Assembly: GCF_000403455.2 (NCBI RefSeq)
Contig: NZ_KE159759.1
Location: forward strand, 61,661-125,660
DNA: 64,000 bases
Direction of reading: 5' to 3'
Origin: Dorea sp. 5-2
Lineage (GTDB): Bacteria > Bacillota > Clostridia > Lachnospirales > Lachnospiraceae
This document shows positions 1 to 9,441 of the stretch, piece after piece (the stretch's first letter is position 1; each line of letters starts with the position of its first letter). Both the position numbers and the translations under genes were made by a program. Below the pieces are notes generated by a model. The model had not been told where the DNA came from and searched no databases. It saw nothing but the letters and a program-made list of their open reading frames with translations.

Positions 1-123
1 GGGAGGTCTTAAAGTCATGCCCTCTATTGATAAACTCCGCCACAATATCAGGCACGCTGTTTCTCTGTCCGCTTTTTCTCCAAATCTGATACACAGAATC
101 CGCTATTTTTTTTCTCTATACAG
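1..123 (-). other. Window-edge sequence after truncated MBOAT gene
   Basis: Downstream of the MBOAT stop, the minus strand holds a frame that opens just after a TAG at about 100 and runs off the window edge. It reads roughly IADSVYQIWRKSGQRNSVP and then DIVAEFINRGHDF. I see no start codon and do not recognise the family. It does not resemble the missing second half of an MBOAT protein, so it may be part of a different gene or a mobile-element fragment that cut the acyltransferase short. Confidence 0.3.
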
Positions 124-825
124 TTACTTTCCGAGACTACTCGAAATCTGACTAATACAAGCGCCAAATTGATCGGCAAGAATCAATTTTTTGGCAAATC
201 CAATCATAATTCCATTCAGTCCCCTGACAAAACAGTCTATTTTTATTACACGCTCCTTGATAAGCGGCTGGAAATCTTTCCATAATACAATAGGACCGGA
301 AATCACCTTTGGGAAAAAGGATAAATAAAGCGCACAGTCAATCAAACTACCCCGTTCTGCATCTTTGCGGTAAATATCGATCAAATAAGACAATGATGAA
401 AATGTGATAAATGAAATCCCCAAAGGAGCCAGGATTCCTCGCCTTGCAATGCTCTTCTGAAACAGGGAATTCCATATGTCAACAAAAAAATTCGTATATT
501 TGAAATAAACCAACTCATAAACAACAACCAGACATGCCATAATAAAAAGAACATGTCCCAATGTTCGTTTATATCTTTGTCCAAGAGTGATGCCATATCC
601 CAACATCCAAACCATAAAAATATAAATACATAATTTGAAGACGTCATCAAAACAAGCCCACATATAGAATCCCAGGCTAAGACAAACAATGATAATATCT
701 TTTATGCGTAGCTTAACAAGAAATACTCCCAAAATCTTTCTGCGTTCTAAAAAAACTTCTATAAAATAAAACAGTACAGTAATCGGAAAGAAAACAAACA
801 AAAAAACAGGAGTTGCAAAATTCAT
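124..825 (-). pseudogene. MBOAT-family O-acyltransferase, C-terminally truncated
   Basis: A 233-residue hydrophobic protein resembling the N-terminal half of AlgI/DltB-type membrane-bound O-acyltransferases, which move acyl groups onto extracellular polysaccharide or teichoic acid. It has at least five membrane segments and the family stretch PLGISFITFSSLSYLIDIYR at about 134-153, followed by FFPKVISGPI and KKLILADQFG. Family members are usually 450-500 residues and carry the catalytic His in the second half, which is absent here because TAA follows SSLGK. It is the last gene of the polysaccharide operon, 36 bases after the polymerase gene. Without the catalytic half it is probably inactive, unless the remainder lies beyond the window in another frame. 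Confidence 0.65.
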
Positions 826-861
826 AAAAAAATCCCTTTCTTCGTTACATCTATAAATATT

Positions 862-2091
862 CTATTTGGAAAGATTCATATCTTCCGCTGTATATTCTGC
901 AGCTAATGAAAAAAAATATAGTAATATTGTATTATACTCATAAAACGAATTTTCGAAAAACCCCTGTATGATCACGTATAACTGTATAAAAAGCGAAAAA
1001 AAACAGCTGGCTCTGATAACACTATTTTTAACTTTATATCTTTGAATTTTACGCAAAGTCTTACACACCGAATATGATAGAGCCAAAATTAACAGTATAA
1101 GTCCGACTACTCCTTGTTCAACCCACATCTGCAAATATATATTATGACCCAAACGTCCATTATAAGTATAATTTACAATGGAATTCACCCCATGACCCAA
1201 AAGCGGTTTCTCTTGTATGGCAAATATCATTTTATCCATGATATTTATTCTCGAAATCACAGATACATAAAACAAATGAAAAATCAAGTCATGGAAAAAT
1301 AAACAACCTATCAAGGTAAGAATTCCACACATACTCGTAATCAATAAAATCCACGTTCTAAACCGTTGGTTCATGACCATCCAACCTATAACAGCCACAG
1401 TTATAATAACTGTCAAAAAAATACCTTTCTTTCCTGTCAGAATCAATCCAATAAAGGCTAAAGCCAAAAGGATCTTAGTTGAAATTTTATGTTTATCCGA
1501 AGAACACCACTCTACCAGAAGTAATCCGATCAAAATTGCAAAGAAGAATGCATTCGTTCCTGTCTGCCCTGACACTCCTGCATAACAATGCATCTCTTTA
1601 GCCCATCGGACAGTCAACTGTTGTATATCTTCCGGCAAAAAATGACTGGTAATTTTTAATGAAAAATCCGTAAATATAACACTAAAATAAGTAAAAACTA
1701 AATGAAACAGACACCCTGCCTTCATCCATTTATACATTTTTGCTTCCCACCCCGGAAGATATGAGAACCAAACAGCTATAACAAGAAAATTCAGATAAAC
1801 AATGAAAAACTTAATGGCATTAAAAAAATCTGCAGCATAAAATGTTGACAAAAACATATCTGATATCAAGATAAAGAAAAAAATCCATTCCAATCTGATC
1901 TTTATTCTAAATCTTCGACAAATATCATCTATTGCTTCTCTTTTCACTATTTCTTTCAAAATAATTATAAAAAACAAAAGATCCATTACTATATACAAAA
2001 AAGTATCATTTAGAAATAGATGTTTAAAACATATATAGAACATTATATATACAAACCATAGATTTAATATCCTGTCATTTTGTCTACTCAT
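862..2091 (-). CDS. O-antigen ligase/polymerase-like membrane protein (Wzy type)
   Basis: About 409 residues with ten or more predicted membrane helices. Near the C-terminus it has the Wzy_C-type signature HNIYLQMWVEQGVVGL, preceded by LLGHGVNS, as in O-antigen ligases and Wzy polymerases. In this context the likely role is polymerising flipped repeat units on the outer face of the membrane. An upstream Met (2109) overlaps the ribosome binding site AAAGGAG; the Met at 2091 sits at the correct distance from that site and is preferred. It lies between the flippase and the MBOAT gene, the usual Wzx/Wzy arrangement. Wzy proteins are poorly conserved, so the polymerase versus ligase choice rests on context. 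Confidence 0.75.
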   Translation of the reverse strand: MSRQNDRILNLWFVYIMFYICFKHLFLNDTFLYIVMDLLFFIIILKEIVKREAIDDICRRFRIKIRLEWIFFFILISDMFLSTFYAADFFNAIKFFIVYLNFLVIAVWFSYLPGWEAKMYKWMKAGCLFHLVFTYFSVIFTDFSLKITSHFLPEDIQQLTVRWAKEMHCYAGVSGQTGTNAFFFAILIGLLLVEWCSSDKHKISTKILLALAFIGLILTGKKGIFLTVIITVAVIGWMVMNQRFRTWILLITSMCGILTLIGCLFFHDLIFHLFYVSVISRINIMDKMIFAIQEKPLLGHGVNSIVNYTYNGRLGHNIYLQMWVEQGVVGLILLILALSYSVCKTLRKIQRYKVKNSVIRASCFFSLFIQLYVIIQGFFENSFYEYNTILLYFFSLAAEYTAEDMNLSK

Positions 2092-2146
2092 TTCAACTCC
2101 TTTCGTCATACAATCTAGATATTTTGAGCTGTTTTAATTTTATGTA

Positions 2147-3670
2147 TCATAACTTTTTTACCAAAGCGATCATTCTATTACAAATTCCTTTCATCTCCTT
2201 CCTGTTGAAGATCCATCCAAAAAGAAGTATTACAACTCCTGCATACATTGTAGAAACAACAGCTAACTGAACCCATTGAAAATAAGACTCACAAGCCGTA
2301 TCAAAATATTGAAACGGAAAACAAATAATAACGACCTCCATGATCAAGCACAGTACCCTTTTCACCGTAGAATAAACAGATAATTTCGTTATCTTTCTCG
2401 GAACATAGAGAAACAAGTCTACAACTCTATAAATGTTAGAAGCAATCGAGCCCAAAAGTATACCGGCGAGTCCAAATCTTGACACGAGTAAAACACCTGC
2501 CAATATGACAATTCCACCCTGGATTGTCACTTGCAGCCTTGTCTCTCTATAATGCCCTGCTGATATTACTAACATGCCTTGAGGAGTCTTTAAATTATAG
2601 AGTAATGCATTGATTACAAACAAGCTTCCTAAAATCGGATCATAATAATTGGCATCCGTTATATTTTTTGTATAAAGATAGATGAATGGCATGATCATGA
2701 TAAATGACACGCTATAGATGATTGCAATGAAACTATAATATGCAAACTCAAATTCTTGGTATGCTTTTTGTAATAATTTTGTTTCATTTCTGGCAATGAT
2801 GTCTCCAAAGGAAGAAAAAAGGCTATTTGTACATACATTTAAAATACTTGAGATTCCTCCCATTACCATATTATAAATACTATACACGCTTACAGTCTTC
2901 AAATTTGTGAATATAGTTGCAATCACTACTGGCGTCCCCCGATATACTGCACCCATGATCTCAGAATATAATGCATCCCATCTCTTATTTAATGCTATGT
3001 TATTCGGTTTTTCTTTATAATCTATATAGGAATAATTCTTCCTGGAATACTGGAACAAAATCACACATCGGAGTAAGATCGCGCTTAACATGGATGCTCG
3101 TACAATCACGATATGAACTCTCATAATTGACAGAATAACTAATATAGATGTATTTAAAATCGTATACAAGATTGACGAAATAGAAATCACATATAATTTC
3201 TGATCTGCCGTCAAAAGAGCCCGGTATTTCCCCAAAGTAAAGAATTCTAATACTCCTCCAAATCCTAAGATCAATACCAAAATCGTGATCTGCCAACGAC
3301 CCATCGTTGCAATATTTACTGTTAACGGGTAGATCAATGCAAAACTAATAACCAAAGCCAGGAAAATATATCCTGATATCATATAAAATCTTCGTGTTGC
3401 TACAACAATTGCGCTGATTCCTTTATGGTCATCCTTAGACAATGGCTTATATAATGCAAAGATAGACGCACTTGACAAACCAGCTTCTACCAGACTGAAA
3501 TATTCAATAAACTGTGTGATCGAAGTAATCAACCCATTGATTTCAGAACCATAATATTCCAACATAAATCTTGGAATAATAAAACCAACTGCCAAAACCA
3601 CAACTTGATGACAAGTCGCAAAAAATAAGTTATTAACAAATTTCCCCGTTCTGTTCAAGTTTCTTTTCAT
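2147..3670 (-). CDS. Polysaccharide repeat-unit flippase (Wzx/MOP superfamily)
   Basis: A 507-residue protein with about 12-14 hydrophobic segments spread along its length, beginning NLFFATCHQVVVLAVGFIIP with a conserved FSLVEAGLSSASIFALYKPL patch near residues 54-74. This layout is typical of oligosaccharide flippases in the MOP superfamily, which move undecaprenyl-linked repeat units across the membrane. It precedes the polymerase and follows an acyltransferase in the same operon. The ribosome binding site is weak (AAGGAAA, long spacing). Substrate specificity cannot be read from the sequence. Confidence 0.85.
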   Translation of the reverse strand: MKRNLNRTGKFVNNLFFATCHQVVVLAVGFIIPRFMLEYYGSEINGLITSITQFIEYFSLVEAGLSSASIFALYKPLSKDDHKGISAIVVATRRFYMISGYIFLALVISFALIYPLTVNIATMGRWQITILVLILGFGGVLEFFTLGKYRALLTADQKLYVISISSILYTILNTSILVILSIMRVHIVIVRASMLSAILLRCVILFQYSRKNYSYIDYKEKPNNIALNKRWDALYSEIMGAVYRGTPVVIATIFTNLKTVSVYSIYNMVMGGISSILNVCTNSLFSSFGDIIARNETKLLQKAYQEFEFAYYSFIAIIYSVSFIMIMPFIYLYTKNITDANYYDPILGSLFVINALLYNLKTPQGMLVISAGHYRETRLQVTIQGGIVILAGVLLVSRFGLAGILLGSIASNIYRVVDLFLYVPRKITKLSVYSTVKRVLCLIMEVVIICFPFQYFDTACESYFQWVQLAVVSTMYAGVVILLFGWIFNRKEMKGICNRMIALVKKL

Positions 3671-3679
3671 TCTTCAATA

Positions 3680-4177
3680 TTATTTCCTTTCTCCGATCAC
3701 CCTCATGCTTCCGCTTACGACTACTTGATTAGGTAATACGTCTTTTGTCACTACCGTACCTGCTCCTATGACAGCGCCTTTTCCCAACGTAACGCCTCCA
3801 AAAATTTGTACACCATAACCAACCCATACGTCGTCTTCTATGATAATATCAGCTTCTCTATACCCCTGTTCTTTAATCGGAATACCAGCTTCTCGATAAA
3901 GATGCATATCTGTACGTATGTGGACATTATAAGAAAGTAGACAATTACAGCCTATTTTTATATATGCATTTGGTGATGCAATTAATTGCCCACCATTCAC
4001 ATAACTACAACTGCCAATACTGATATGCTCTGGATATTGAAGAAATACCTTTCCCGACACAGTTGCACTTCCCGTAGGATTCTTAATCACTGATGAATTA
4101 TAGACAGTCATCATGTGCTCGATTCTTGATCGAATTGCAATAAATATTCTTCCTAGTATTTTTTCTACTATTTTCAT
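3680..4177 (-). CDS. Hexapeptide-repeat (LbH) acyltransferase
   Basis: A 165-residue left-handed beta-helix acyltransferase of the maltose/serine acetyltransferase-like group. Repeats are visible as HISIGSCSYVNGG, AYIKIGCNCLLSYNVHIRTD, DIIIEDDVWVGYGVQIFGGV and TLGKGAVIGAGTVVTKDV; the last two are the classic turns next to the active site. The H in NVHIRTDMH is a candidate catalytic region. It probably O-acetylates a sugar of the repeat unit. It starts 4 bases inside the end of the preceding glycosyltransferase gene, indicating translational coupling. Confidence 0.8.
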   Translation of the reverse strand: MKIVEKILGRIFIAIRSRIEHMMTVYNSSVIKNPTGSATVSGKVFLQYPEHISIGSCSYVNGGQLIASPNAYIKIGCNCLLSYNVHIRTDMHLYREAGIPIKEQGYREADIIIEDDVWVGYGVQIFGGVTLGKGAVIGAGTVVTKDVLPNQVVVSGSMRVIGERK

Positions 4178-5310
4178 CTCATCTTTCCCGATATAATAGT
4201 CTGAAAAAGCTGAAGATACTTCCTTGCATTGTTTTCCCAGGTAAGTTCCTGAGCCGTTTCAAATCCGTTAACAGATATTTTTTTATAATATTTCGAATTT
4301 CGGAAACACTTTTCAATTTTCTCTGCTAAACCATCGACATCATCCGGAGATATCAAGATTCCATTCTCCCCGTCTTCTATTATATCCATAATCCCTTCCC
4401 CATTTGTTCCGATCACCGCACACTTCTGGGACATAGCCTCCAAATAAACAATTCCAAATCCTTCATTGATGCTCGGCATCACAAAGACCTGTGTTTGAGC
4501 CATATGTTTCAGGACATCTTCATTTGATAAATGCCCATAGAAATAGACTGACTTCTCTATCTGAAGTTCTCTGCAGATCCGCTGTAATTCCGCTTTTTCT
4601 GTTCCTTCTCCAATGATTCCGAGACTTGCCTTTGGAAACTGTTTTAATACCTTAGCAAAAGCCTGTATTGTCACGTCTGTGTTTTTTTGTTTTATCAAAT
4701 TGCTCACTTGAAGGACCGTATATGGTTCTTTTTCTTTGTATAATACAGGCTTTTTCACAAACCCATTCAAAATAACACGTATGTCTAGCAAAGAACATTC
4801 TGAAAGAAGTCTCTTTCTTAACATAGAACTTACTGCAACCACAATATCCGCTTTTTTACATATCCTGACAACCTGGCGGCCTCTTCCTTGATCTAATTCC
4901 ATTATCGTATCCGAACCATGGGTTGTGAGCACCATCGGAATTCCATACTTTACTTTCAGTCTGCCTCCAATATATCCGTCGAACCCTATCGTATGGGCAT
5001 GGATAATATCAACAGCCTCTTTTTTCATCAATTTATTAAAAAAATTTTTGACTGCTATATATCCAAACCAATTATTGAATGTATATTTTCCAAAATTAGA
5101 AAAAGACAGACAATCAATATAATAAATAGAAACGCCATCTATAATATGATGCTTTCGTTTTTCTAAGAATTTATATTTCTTTCCTAAGACTGTCGGCGCA
5201 ATTACAGTCACTTTATGTCCCTGTCTTACGAATTCAATTGCCTGATTATGAACGAAACTGACATACGGGCTTCCATCATCTTGATAATGGGCAAGTATCA
5301 AGATATTCAT
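4174..5310 (-). CDS. Glycosyltransferase family 4
   Basis: A 378-residue GT-B fold transferase. The N-terminal half holds MNILILAHYQDDGSPY and the acceptor-side HAHTIGFDGYIGGRL. The C-terminal half holds VLQVSNLIKQKN, GIIGEGTEKAELQ and the GT4 EX7E signature in INEGFGIVYLEAMS. It would add one sugar from an NDP donor to the lipid-linked repeat unit at the cytoplasmic face. The gene overlaps the genes on both sides by 4 bases. Donor and linkage are not determinable by eye. Confidence 0.87.
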   Translation of the reverse strand: MNILILAHYQDDGSPYVSFVHNQAIEFVRQGHKVTVIAPTVLGKKYKFLEKRKHHIIDGVSIYYIDCLSFSNFGKYTFNNWFGYIAVKNFFNKLMKKEAVDIIHAHTIGFDGYIGGRLKVKYGIPMVLTTHGSDTIMELDQGRGRQVVRICKKADIVVAVSSMLRKRLLSECSLLDIRVILNGFVKKPVLYKEKEPYTVLQVSNLIKQKNTDVTIQAFAKVLKQFPKASLGIIGEGTEKAELQRICRELQIEKSVYFYGHLSNEDVLKHMAQTQVFVMPSINEGFGIVYLEAMSQKCAVIGTNGEGIMDIIEDGENGILISPDDVDGLAEKIEKCFRNSKYYKKISVNGFETAQELTWENNARKYLQLFQTIISGKMR

Positions 5311-6446
5311 GCCTTTACTCTCCCCTTACAAATCTGCAGTAAGCGCTTTACTTTGACTAAAAATACAATTAATTTTTTATAAGACGCATAGTCATCTTCC
5401 GTTTTATTCGGCGCCTGCATAATCTTATTCCATTGTTTTTCCGATATTTCCAGCTTTTTCAATATATAATCTCTATCCTCCAGCATTTCCTCCATGGTAT
5501 AAGTATCTACGTCATCCATTTCTTTCAACGCTTCTTCACGGGTCATCTCTCCTCCGACAACCAAGCTCGACAAATGTGCGCGTTTTTTATCATAGTGGAA
5601 TTTTTGCGGCAAATAATAAGATTGGAAAAATTTTGTGAATCTCGATTCAAAATGTTTTCCCCCGTAATATTTCCAATCAAATTCTCTCTCTAATACCTCC
5701 ATAGCACCTTTTTTAGAATACGGCACGTAATTTAGAATCTTAATTCTCTTTATCGTCATTTGGTAATAAAAATATTTCACAATTCCAAAATGAGGATATT
5801 TTCTAAAAATTGGCTGCTTACGACCACATTTTTTGTATACACTTTTTATGTTGCGAAAATCGGTAGAAGCATATCCCCATGCTCCTGGAAGAATCCCCTC
5901 TGTCGCCAAATTACTTCCATTCAACATATATTTGATTTTATATTTCTTTGCATATGCATACATAGCAGCTAAAAATACATGATCTTGCGGGACATCCAGA
6001 TTCGCAAGCCCAGAAAACATATATGCACGCTGCAATTCTTTCATAGACTGCCAGTCAATTACAATCGTATGTAGATCCATATTCAACGCCTTACACATTT
6101 TTTGAATATTCTCCACAGCAATCTCGCTATTCCATCCCGCATCTACATGCACTGCTAATACACGAAGCCCTAATTTGTGTGCTAAATAAGCCATATATGC
6201 ACTATCCACGCCTCCGGAAATCCCTAAAATGCAGTCATACTCTTTTCCCTTCCCATATTCTTTCATTTCTTTGACTAATTTCCGTAATTCCCTGTCTGTC
6301 TCTTTTCCTTTATATCCATATAACATGACATCCTTATCAAATTTATGGCAATGGTTACAGACACCATTCTCATCAAACTCTATCTGCGGATCACTTATAT
6401 CCATAATACATCTTGTACAAATCTTATAATTCTGATCAGACTTCAT
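5307..6446 (-). CDS. N-acetyl sugar amidotransferase (WbpG-like)
   Basis: A 379-residue ATP-pyrophosphatase-type amidotransferase. It begins with a four-Cys zinc-like cluster (CTRCIMD, then CNHCHKF) and has the PP-loop motif ILGISGGVDSAYMAY at about 83-97. WbpG-type enzymes adenylate the N-acetyl group of a uronic acid and accept ammonia to make an acetamidino group. Ammonia is supplied by the HisH/HisF-like pair encoded immediately upstream, and the three genes overlap or abut, which supports one complex. Family and partner genes agree; the exact sugar substrate is inferred. Confidence 0.85.
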   Translation of the reverse strand: MKSDQNYKICTRCIMDISDPQIEFDENGVCNHCHKFDKDVMLYGYKGKETDRELRKLVKEMKEYGKGKEYDCILGISGGVDSAYMAYLAHKLGLRVLAVHVDAGWNSEIAVENIQKMCKALNMDLHTIVIDWQSMKELQRAYMFSGLANLDVPQDHVFLAAMYAYAKKYKIKYMLNGSNLATEGILPGAWGYASTDFRNIKSVYKKCGRKQPIFRKYPHFGIVKYFYYQMTIKRIKILNYVPYSKKGAMEVLEREFDWKYYGGKHFESRFTKFFQSYYLPQKFHYDKKRAHLSSLVVGGEMTREEALKEMDDVDTYTMEEMLEDRDYILKKLEISEKQWNKIMQAPNKTEDDYASYKKLIVFLVKVKRLLQICKGRVKA

Positions 6447-7218
6447 AGATTCCTCCTGCTATTAACTCTTTTTCATCAGGCATATTAATCAATACCGCTC
6501 TTTTCTTTCCATAATATACAAACATGCTCCCGGCAGCCACTGCATGAGCATTCCCCTCTTTTAATGCCTGTTTTAGATCTTTTATATCCGAAGCTCCGCC
6601 GCACGCAATTACCGGGATACTTACTTTTTCTGCCACAGACTTGATCAGTTCTATATCGTAGCCTGACATAGTTCCGTCACGGTCTATAGAATTTAACAAA
6701 ATCTCTCCTGCCCCTGCTTTTTCTGCCAACATAGCCAGTTCTTGCGGCGTCTTGTCGACTTTTTGTTTCCCCCCTTCTATACAGCAATGATATCCATTCA
6801 AAATCTTCTTTTTCGCATCTATTGATACGATGACACTTTGACTTCCCGCGTAATGCACAATTTCTTCAATCAAACCAGGTTTTTTAATAAAAGAAGTGTT
6901 AACCACAATTTTTTCAAACCCTATAAAAAATAATTTTTTTGCTTGTTCTAAATTAGAAATTCCTCCGCCATAACTCATTGGCATAAATGCTTCAGAAGCA
7001 ATATTCTCCAATAATGAAAAATTGGGTTCCCTGTTTTCTATCGAAGCACCTATATCCAACAAGCATAATTCATCCACTTCTTTTTCATTAAAGATCTTTA
7101 CTGCATTGATCACATCACCAAGATAATTAGGTTTTGAAAATTTTGTCGTCTTTACAAGCCCTTGATCCTGAATTAACAAACATGGAATCACCCTTGGTCT
7201 ACTATACATTATTCTCAC
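6436..7218 (-). CDS. HisF-like cyclase subunit of a sugar amidation complex
   Basis: A 260-residue (beta/alpha)8 barrel of the HisF family: RVIPCLLIQDQGLVKTTKF at the start, LLDIGAS, SYGGGI at about 86, IVSIDAKK and LNSIDRDGT, and ACGGASD near 200. Both catalytic-position aspartates of HisF seem to be kept. Because no other histidine genes are present and it sits with hisH-like and wbpG-like genes, it most likely channels ammonia to the WbpG-like enzyme, as HisF2 does in Pseudomonas O-antigen loci, rather than making histidine. It overlaps its upstream neighbour by 4 bases and its downstream neighbour by 11. Confidence 0.85.
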   Translation of the reverse strand: MRIMYSRPRVIPCLLIQDQGLVKTTKFSKPNYLGDVINAVKIFNEKEVDELCLLDIGASIENREPNFSLLENIASEAFMPMSYGGGISNLEQAKKLFFIGFEKIVVNTSFIKKPGLIEEIVHYAGSQSVIVSIDAKKKILNGYHCCIEGGKQKVDKTPQELAMLAEKAGAGEILLNSIDRDGTMSGYDIELIKSVAEKVSIPVIACGGASDIKDLKQALKEGNAHAVAAGSMFVYYGKKRAVLINMPDEKELIAGGIYEV

Positions 7219-7829
7219 ACTTTCACAAAATTTGATAACAACTGCATCCCATACTTATGGCTTTTTTCAGGATGAAATTGGACTCCATAGATAGAACCTC
7301 TACTCACTGCGGCAGCAAAAGGGTACCCATAGTTACAATACATCAAAACATCTTCTGCATTCTTACATACTGCATGATAAGAATGTACAAAATAAAATTT
7401 CATCGAACTCATACCTTCTGAGACAATGGGATCTTTTTCCTTCTCCACGGATACATAATCCCACCCCATATGCGGCACTTTTAACATTGAATTTTTTAAA
7501 TCAAATTTTTTACTAACAAAATCAAGATAGCCAAGCCCTGATTCTTTTCCTTCCTCACTTGAACAACCAAGCATTTGCATCCCAAGACAAATACCCAATA
7601 TCGGTTTTTTGTTTTCCAAAGTATGAATATTGATCGCATCTACCAAACCACTTTGTTTTAAAAGTTTCATACCTGTATCAAAAGCTCCCACTCCCGGAAG
7701 TATCAATTTATCTGCAAATTTAATCTCAGACGGATCTTGAACCAGAACGACATCTTTCGCCCCTATCTTCTTCAGCATATTCAAAATAGAGCTTACATTT
7801 CCCAATCCATAATTAATAACTGCTACCAT
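7215..7829 (-). CDS. HisH-like glutamine amidotransferase subunit
   Basis: A 204-residue class I glutamine amidotransferase. The nucleophile Cys lies in PILGICLGMQMLG at about 75-87, the glycine-rich oxyanion strand is LILPGVGAFDTGM, and the His-Glu of the triad is in VQFHPEKSH near the C-terminus. It would hydrolyse glutamine and pass ammonia to the HisF-like partner encoded directly downstream with a 4-base overlap. Context argues for sugar modification rather than histidine synthesis. Confidence 0.87.
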   Translation of the reverse strand: MVAVINYGLGNVSSILNMLKKIGAKDVVLVQDPSEIKFADKLILPGVGAFDTGMKLLKQSGLVDAINIHTLENKKPILGICLGMQMLGCSSEEGKESGLGYLDFVSKKFDLKNSMLKVPHMGWDYVSVEKEKDPIVSEGMSSMKFYFVHSYHAVCKNAEDVLMYCNYGYPFAAAVSRGSIYGVQFHPEKSHKYGMQLLSNFVKV

Positions 7830-7844
7830 AACGGCAATTTCCCC

Positions 7845-8954
7845 TCATAGACTTCTATATAAATGAAGTAATTTCTCTTCCTCTTTTTCCCAATTGAACA
7901 CCTTTTTTACTGTTTCTCTTCCTATCTCTCCCATTCGAGCCGCCTGCTTTGGATTCGCTAATAAATAATTGACCGCATCTGCTATCTCCCTTGGGTTATC
8001 CGGCATCACTGCTATTCCAAACGGATATTCTTTTAATACTTTCCTTGTATAAGGCGTATCTGATAACACGACTGGAACGCCCATCAGCATGTATTCGTAC
8101 ACCTTTGTCGCCATAGTATCTATGTGATCATATTGTCCTGTGTTCAATATTGTACAAATTCCAACTTTAGCCTTTTTATATAACTTTTCTACTTCATTTC
8201 TTCTAAGGAATCCCAGAAAATCTACTTTTTTATATTCGTCCAACTTTTTTAACTCTTCTTCAAATGATATAACAGAAAAATTCCCCCCAAGAGCCAATCT
8301 CGCCTCTATATACTTCATCGACTTCACTAAATGCCAGATTCCTCTCTCATATGACAAGCTTCCTACATGACAGATCAACTCTTCCTTTTCGCTATTCTCA
8401 CTATCATTTTCATGAAATTCACTTAACTTAGGAACATTTGCTATATATTCGGTTCTTTTTGCTTTTTGCTCGAAATAGTTTTTACCGTCTATCATGCATG
8501 GTACAAGTACAGCGTCAACATAATGAAGACAATATTGTTCAAATAACTGATACCCCTTTGCAATGCATTTTCTTAATATATTCGGAATATACTCTCTAGT
8601 CAAAATCTGAAATGCATAAAACTCGTGGCTGTCAAAGATTACCTTTTTTCCTTTCTTATGAAGGGAAAATGCATATTTCAAAAGATCTGGGTCATGAAAA
8701 CAATAGATTTCCGCATCAACATTAACCGCAAGATCGTAAACCTTTTTCCCCGCCCTCCAAAAACGCTCCCGCCGGCTTTTAGGTTTAAAATTAGTAGAAA
8801 TAATATGGACACCCTGGTATTCTTCATCCTGCTTTTCATCACATACAATCAGATATACGTTATATCCCGCGTTTACAAGCGAAATACATTCCTTTTGCAC
8901 AATCCTTACATCATACCTTCCGTGAGCGCTTGTCATATGGCAAACTTTAACCAT
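7845..8954 (-). CDS. Glycosyltransferase family 4
   Basis: A 369-residue GT-B transferase. Features are [21 protein letters not shown] at the start, [13 protein letters not shown] and [10 protein letters not shown] in the N-terminal domain, then [17 protein letters not shown] and [15 protein letters not shown] in the C-terminal domain. It is slightly divergent at the EX7E position. It probably transfers one sugar onto the growing repeat unit. It overlaps the acetyltransferase gene upstream by 8 bases and is 15 bases ahead of the hisH-like gene. Confidence 0.82.
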   Translation of the reverse strand: MVKVCHMTSAHGRYDVRIVQKECISLVNAGYNVYLIVCDEKQDEEYQGVHIISTNFKPKSRRERFWRAGKKVYDLAVNVDAEIYCFHDPDLLKYAFSLHKKGKKVIFDSHEFYAFQILTREYIPNILRKCIAKGYQLFEQYCLHYVDAVLVPCMIDGKNYFEQKAKRTEYIANVPKLSEFHENDSENSEKEELICHVGSLSYERGIWHLVKSMKYIEARLALGGNFSVISFEEELKKLDEYKKVDFLGFLRRNEVEKLYKKAKVGICTILNTGQYDHIDTMATKVYEYMLMGVPVVLSDTPYTRKVLKEYPFGIAVMPDNPREIADAVNYLLANPKQAARMGEIGRETVKKVFNWEKEEEKLLHLYRSL

Positions 8955-9441
8955 CTATCTTCCCTCTTTCATCGACTCTTCCGATCACTTTCGCAGGTAC
9001 TCCTGCTACCAATGTATAGGCAGGCACATCTTTCGTAACAACAGCACCAGCTGCTACCATTGCATAATCTCCGATCGTATTTCCGCAAACGATCGTCGCA
9101 TTTGCTCCAATACTCGCCCCTTCTTTTATCAATGTCCTTTTGTATCCTTTTCTCCCTTTCGGATACCTTGCACGCGGAGTCAGATCATTCGTAAATACAC
9201 AAGATGGACCACAGAATACACCATCTTCCAATTCCACCCCTTCATATAGAGATACATTATTCTGCACTTTACAATCATTTCCAATGATCACGTTATTAGA
9301 AACATTTACATTCTGTCCAAACGAACAATTTTCTCCGATTCTCGCACCCTTTTGAACGTGGCAAAAATGCCATATTTTCGTTCCCGCTCCTATCTTTACG
9401 TCCTCATCTATGTAACTGCTTTCGTGTACAAAATAATCCAT
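8947..9441 (-). CDS. Nucleotide-sugar N-acetyltransferase (WbpD-like, LbH)
   Basis: A 164-residue left-handed beta-helix acetyltransferase starting [20 protein letters not shown] and containing [60 protein letters not shown] and [20 protein letters not shown]. The [10 protein letters not shown] segment is characteristic of the WbpD/WlbB group, which acetylates the 3-amino group of UDP-2-acetamido-3-amino-2,3-dideoxy-glucuronate. It abuts the WbpB-like dehydrogenase gene, matching the pathway order. Confidence 0.87.
   Translation of the reverse strand: MDYFVHESSYIDEDVKIGAGTKIWHFCHVQKGARIGENCSFGQNVNVSNNVIIGNDCKVQNNVSLYEGVELEDGVFCGPSCVFTNDLTPRARYPKGRKGYKRTLIKEGASIGANATIVCGNTIGDYAMVAAGAVVTKDVPAYTLVAGVPAKVIGRVDERGKIDG

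Noticed and set aside
6436..7829. Histidine biosynthesis hisH-hisF
   Set aside because: No other his genes are present and the pair overlaps a WbpG-like amidotransferase gene, so sugar amidation is the better reading, although residual histidine function cannot be excluded.
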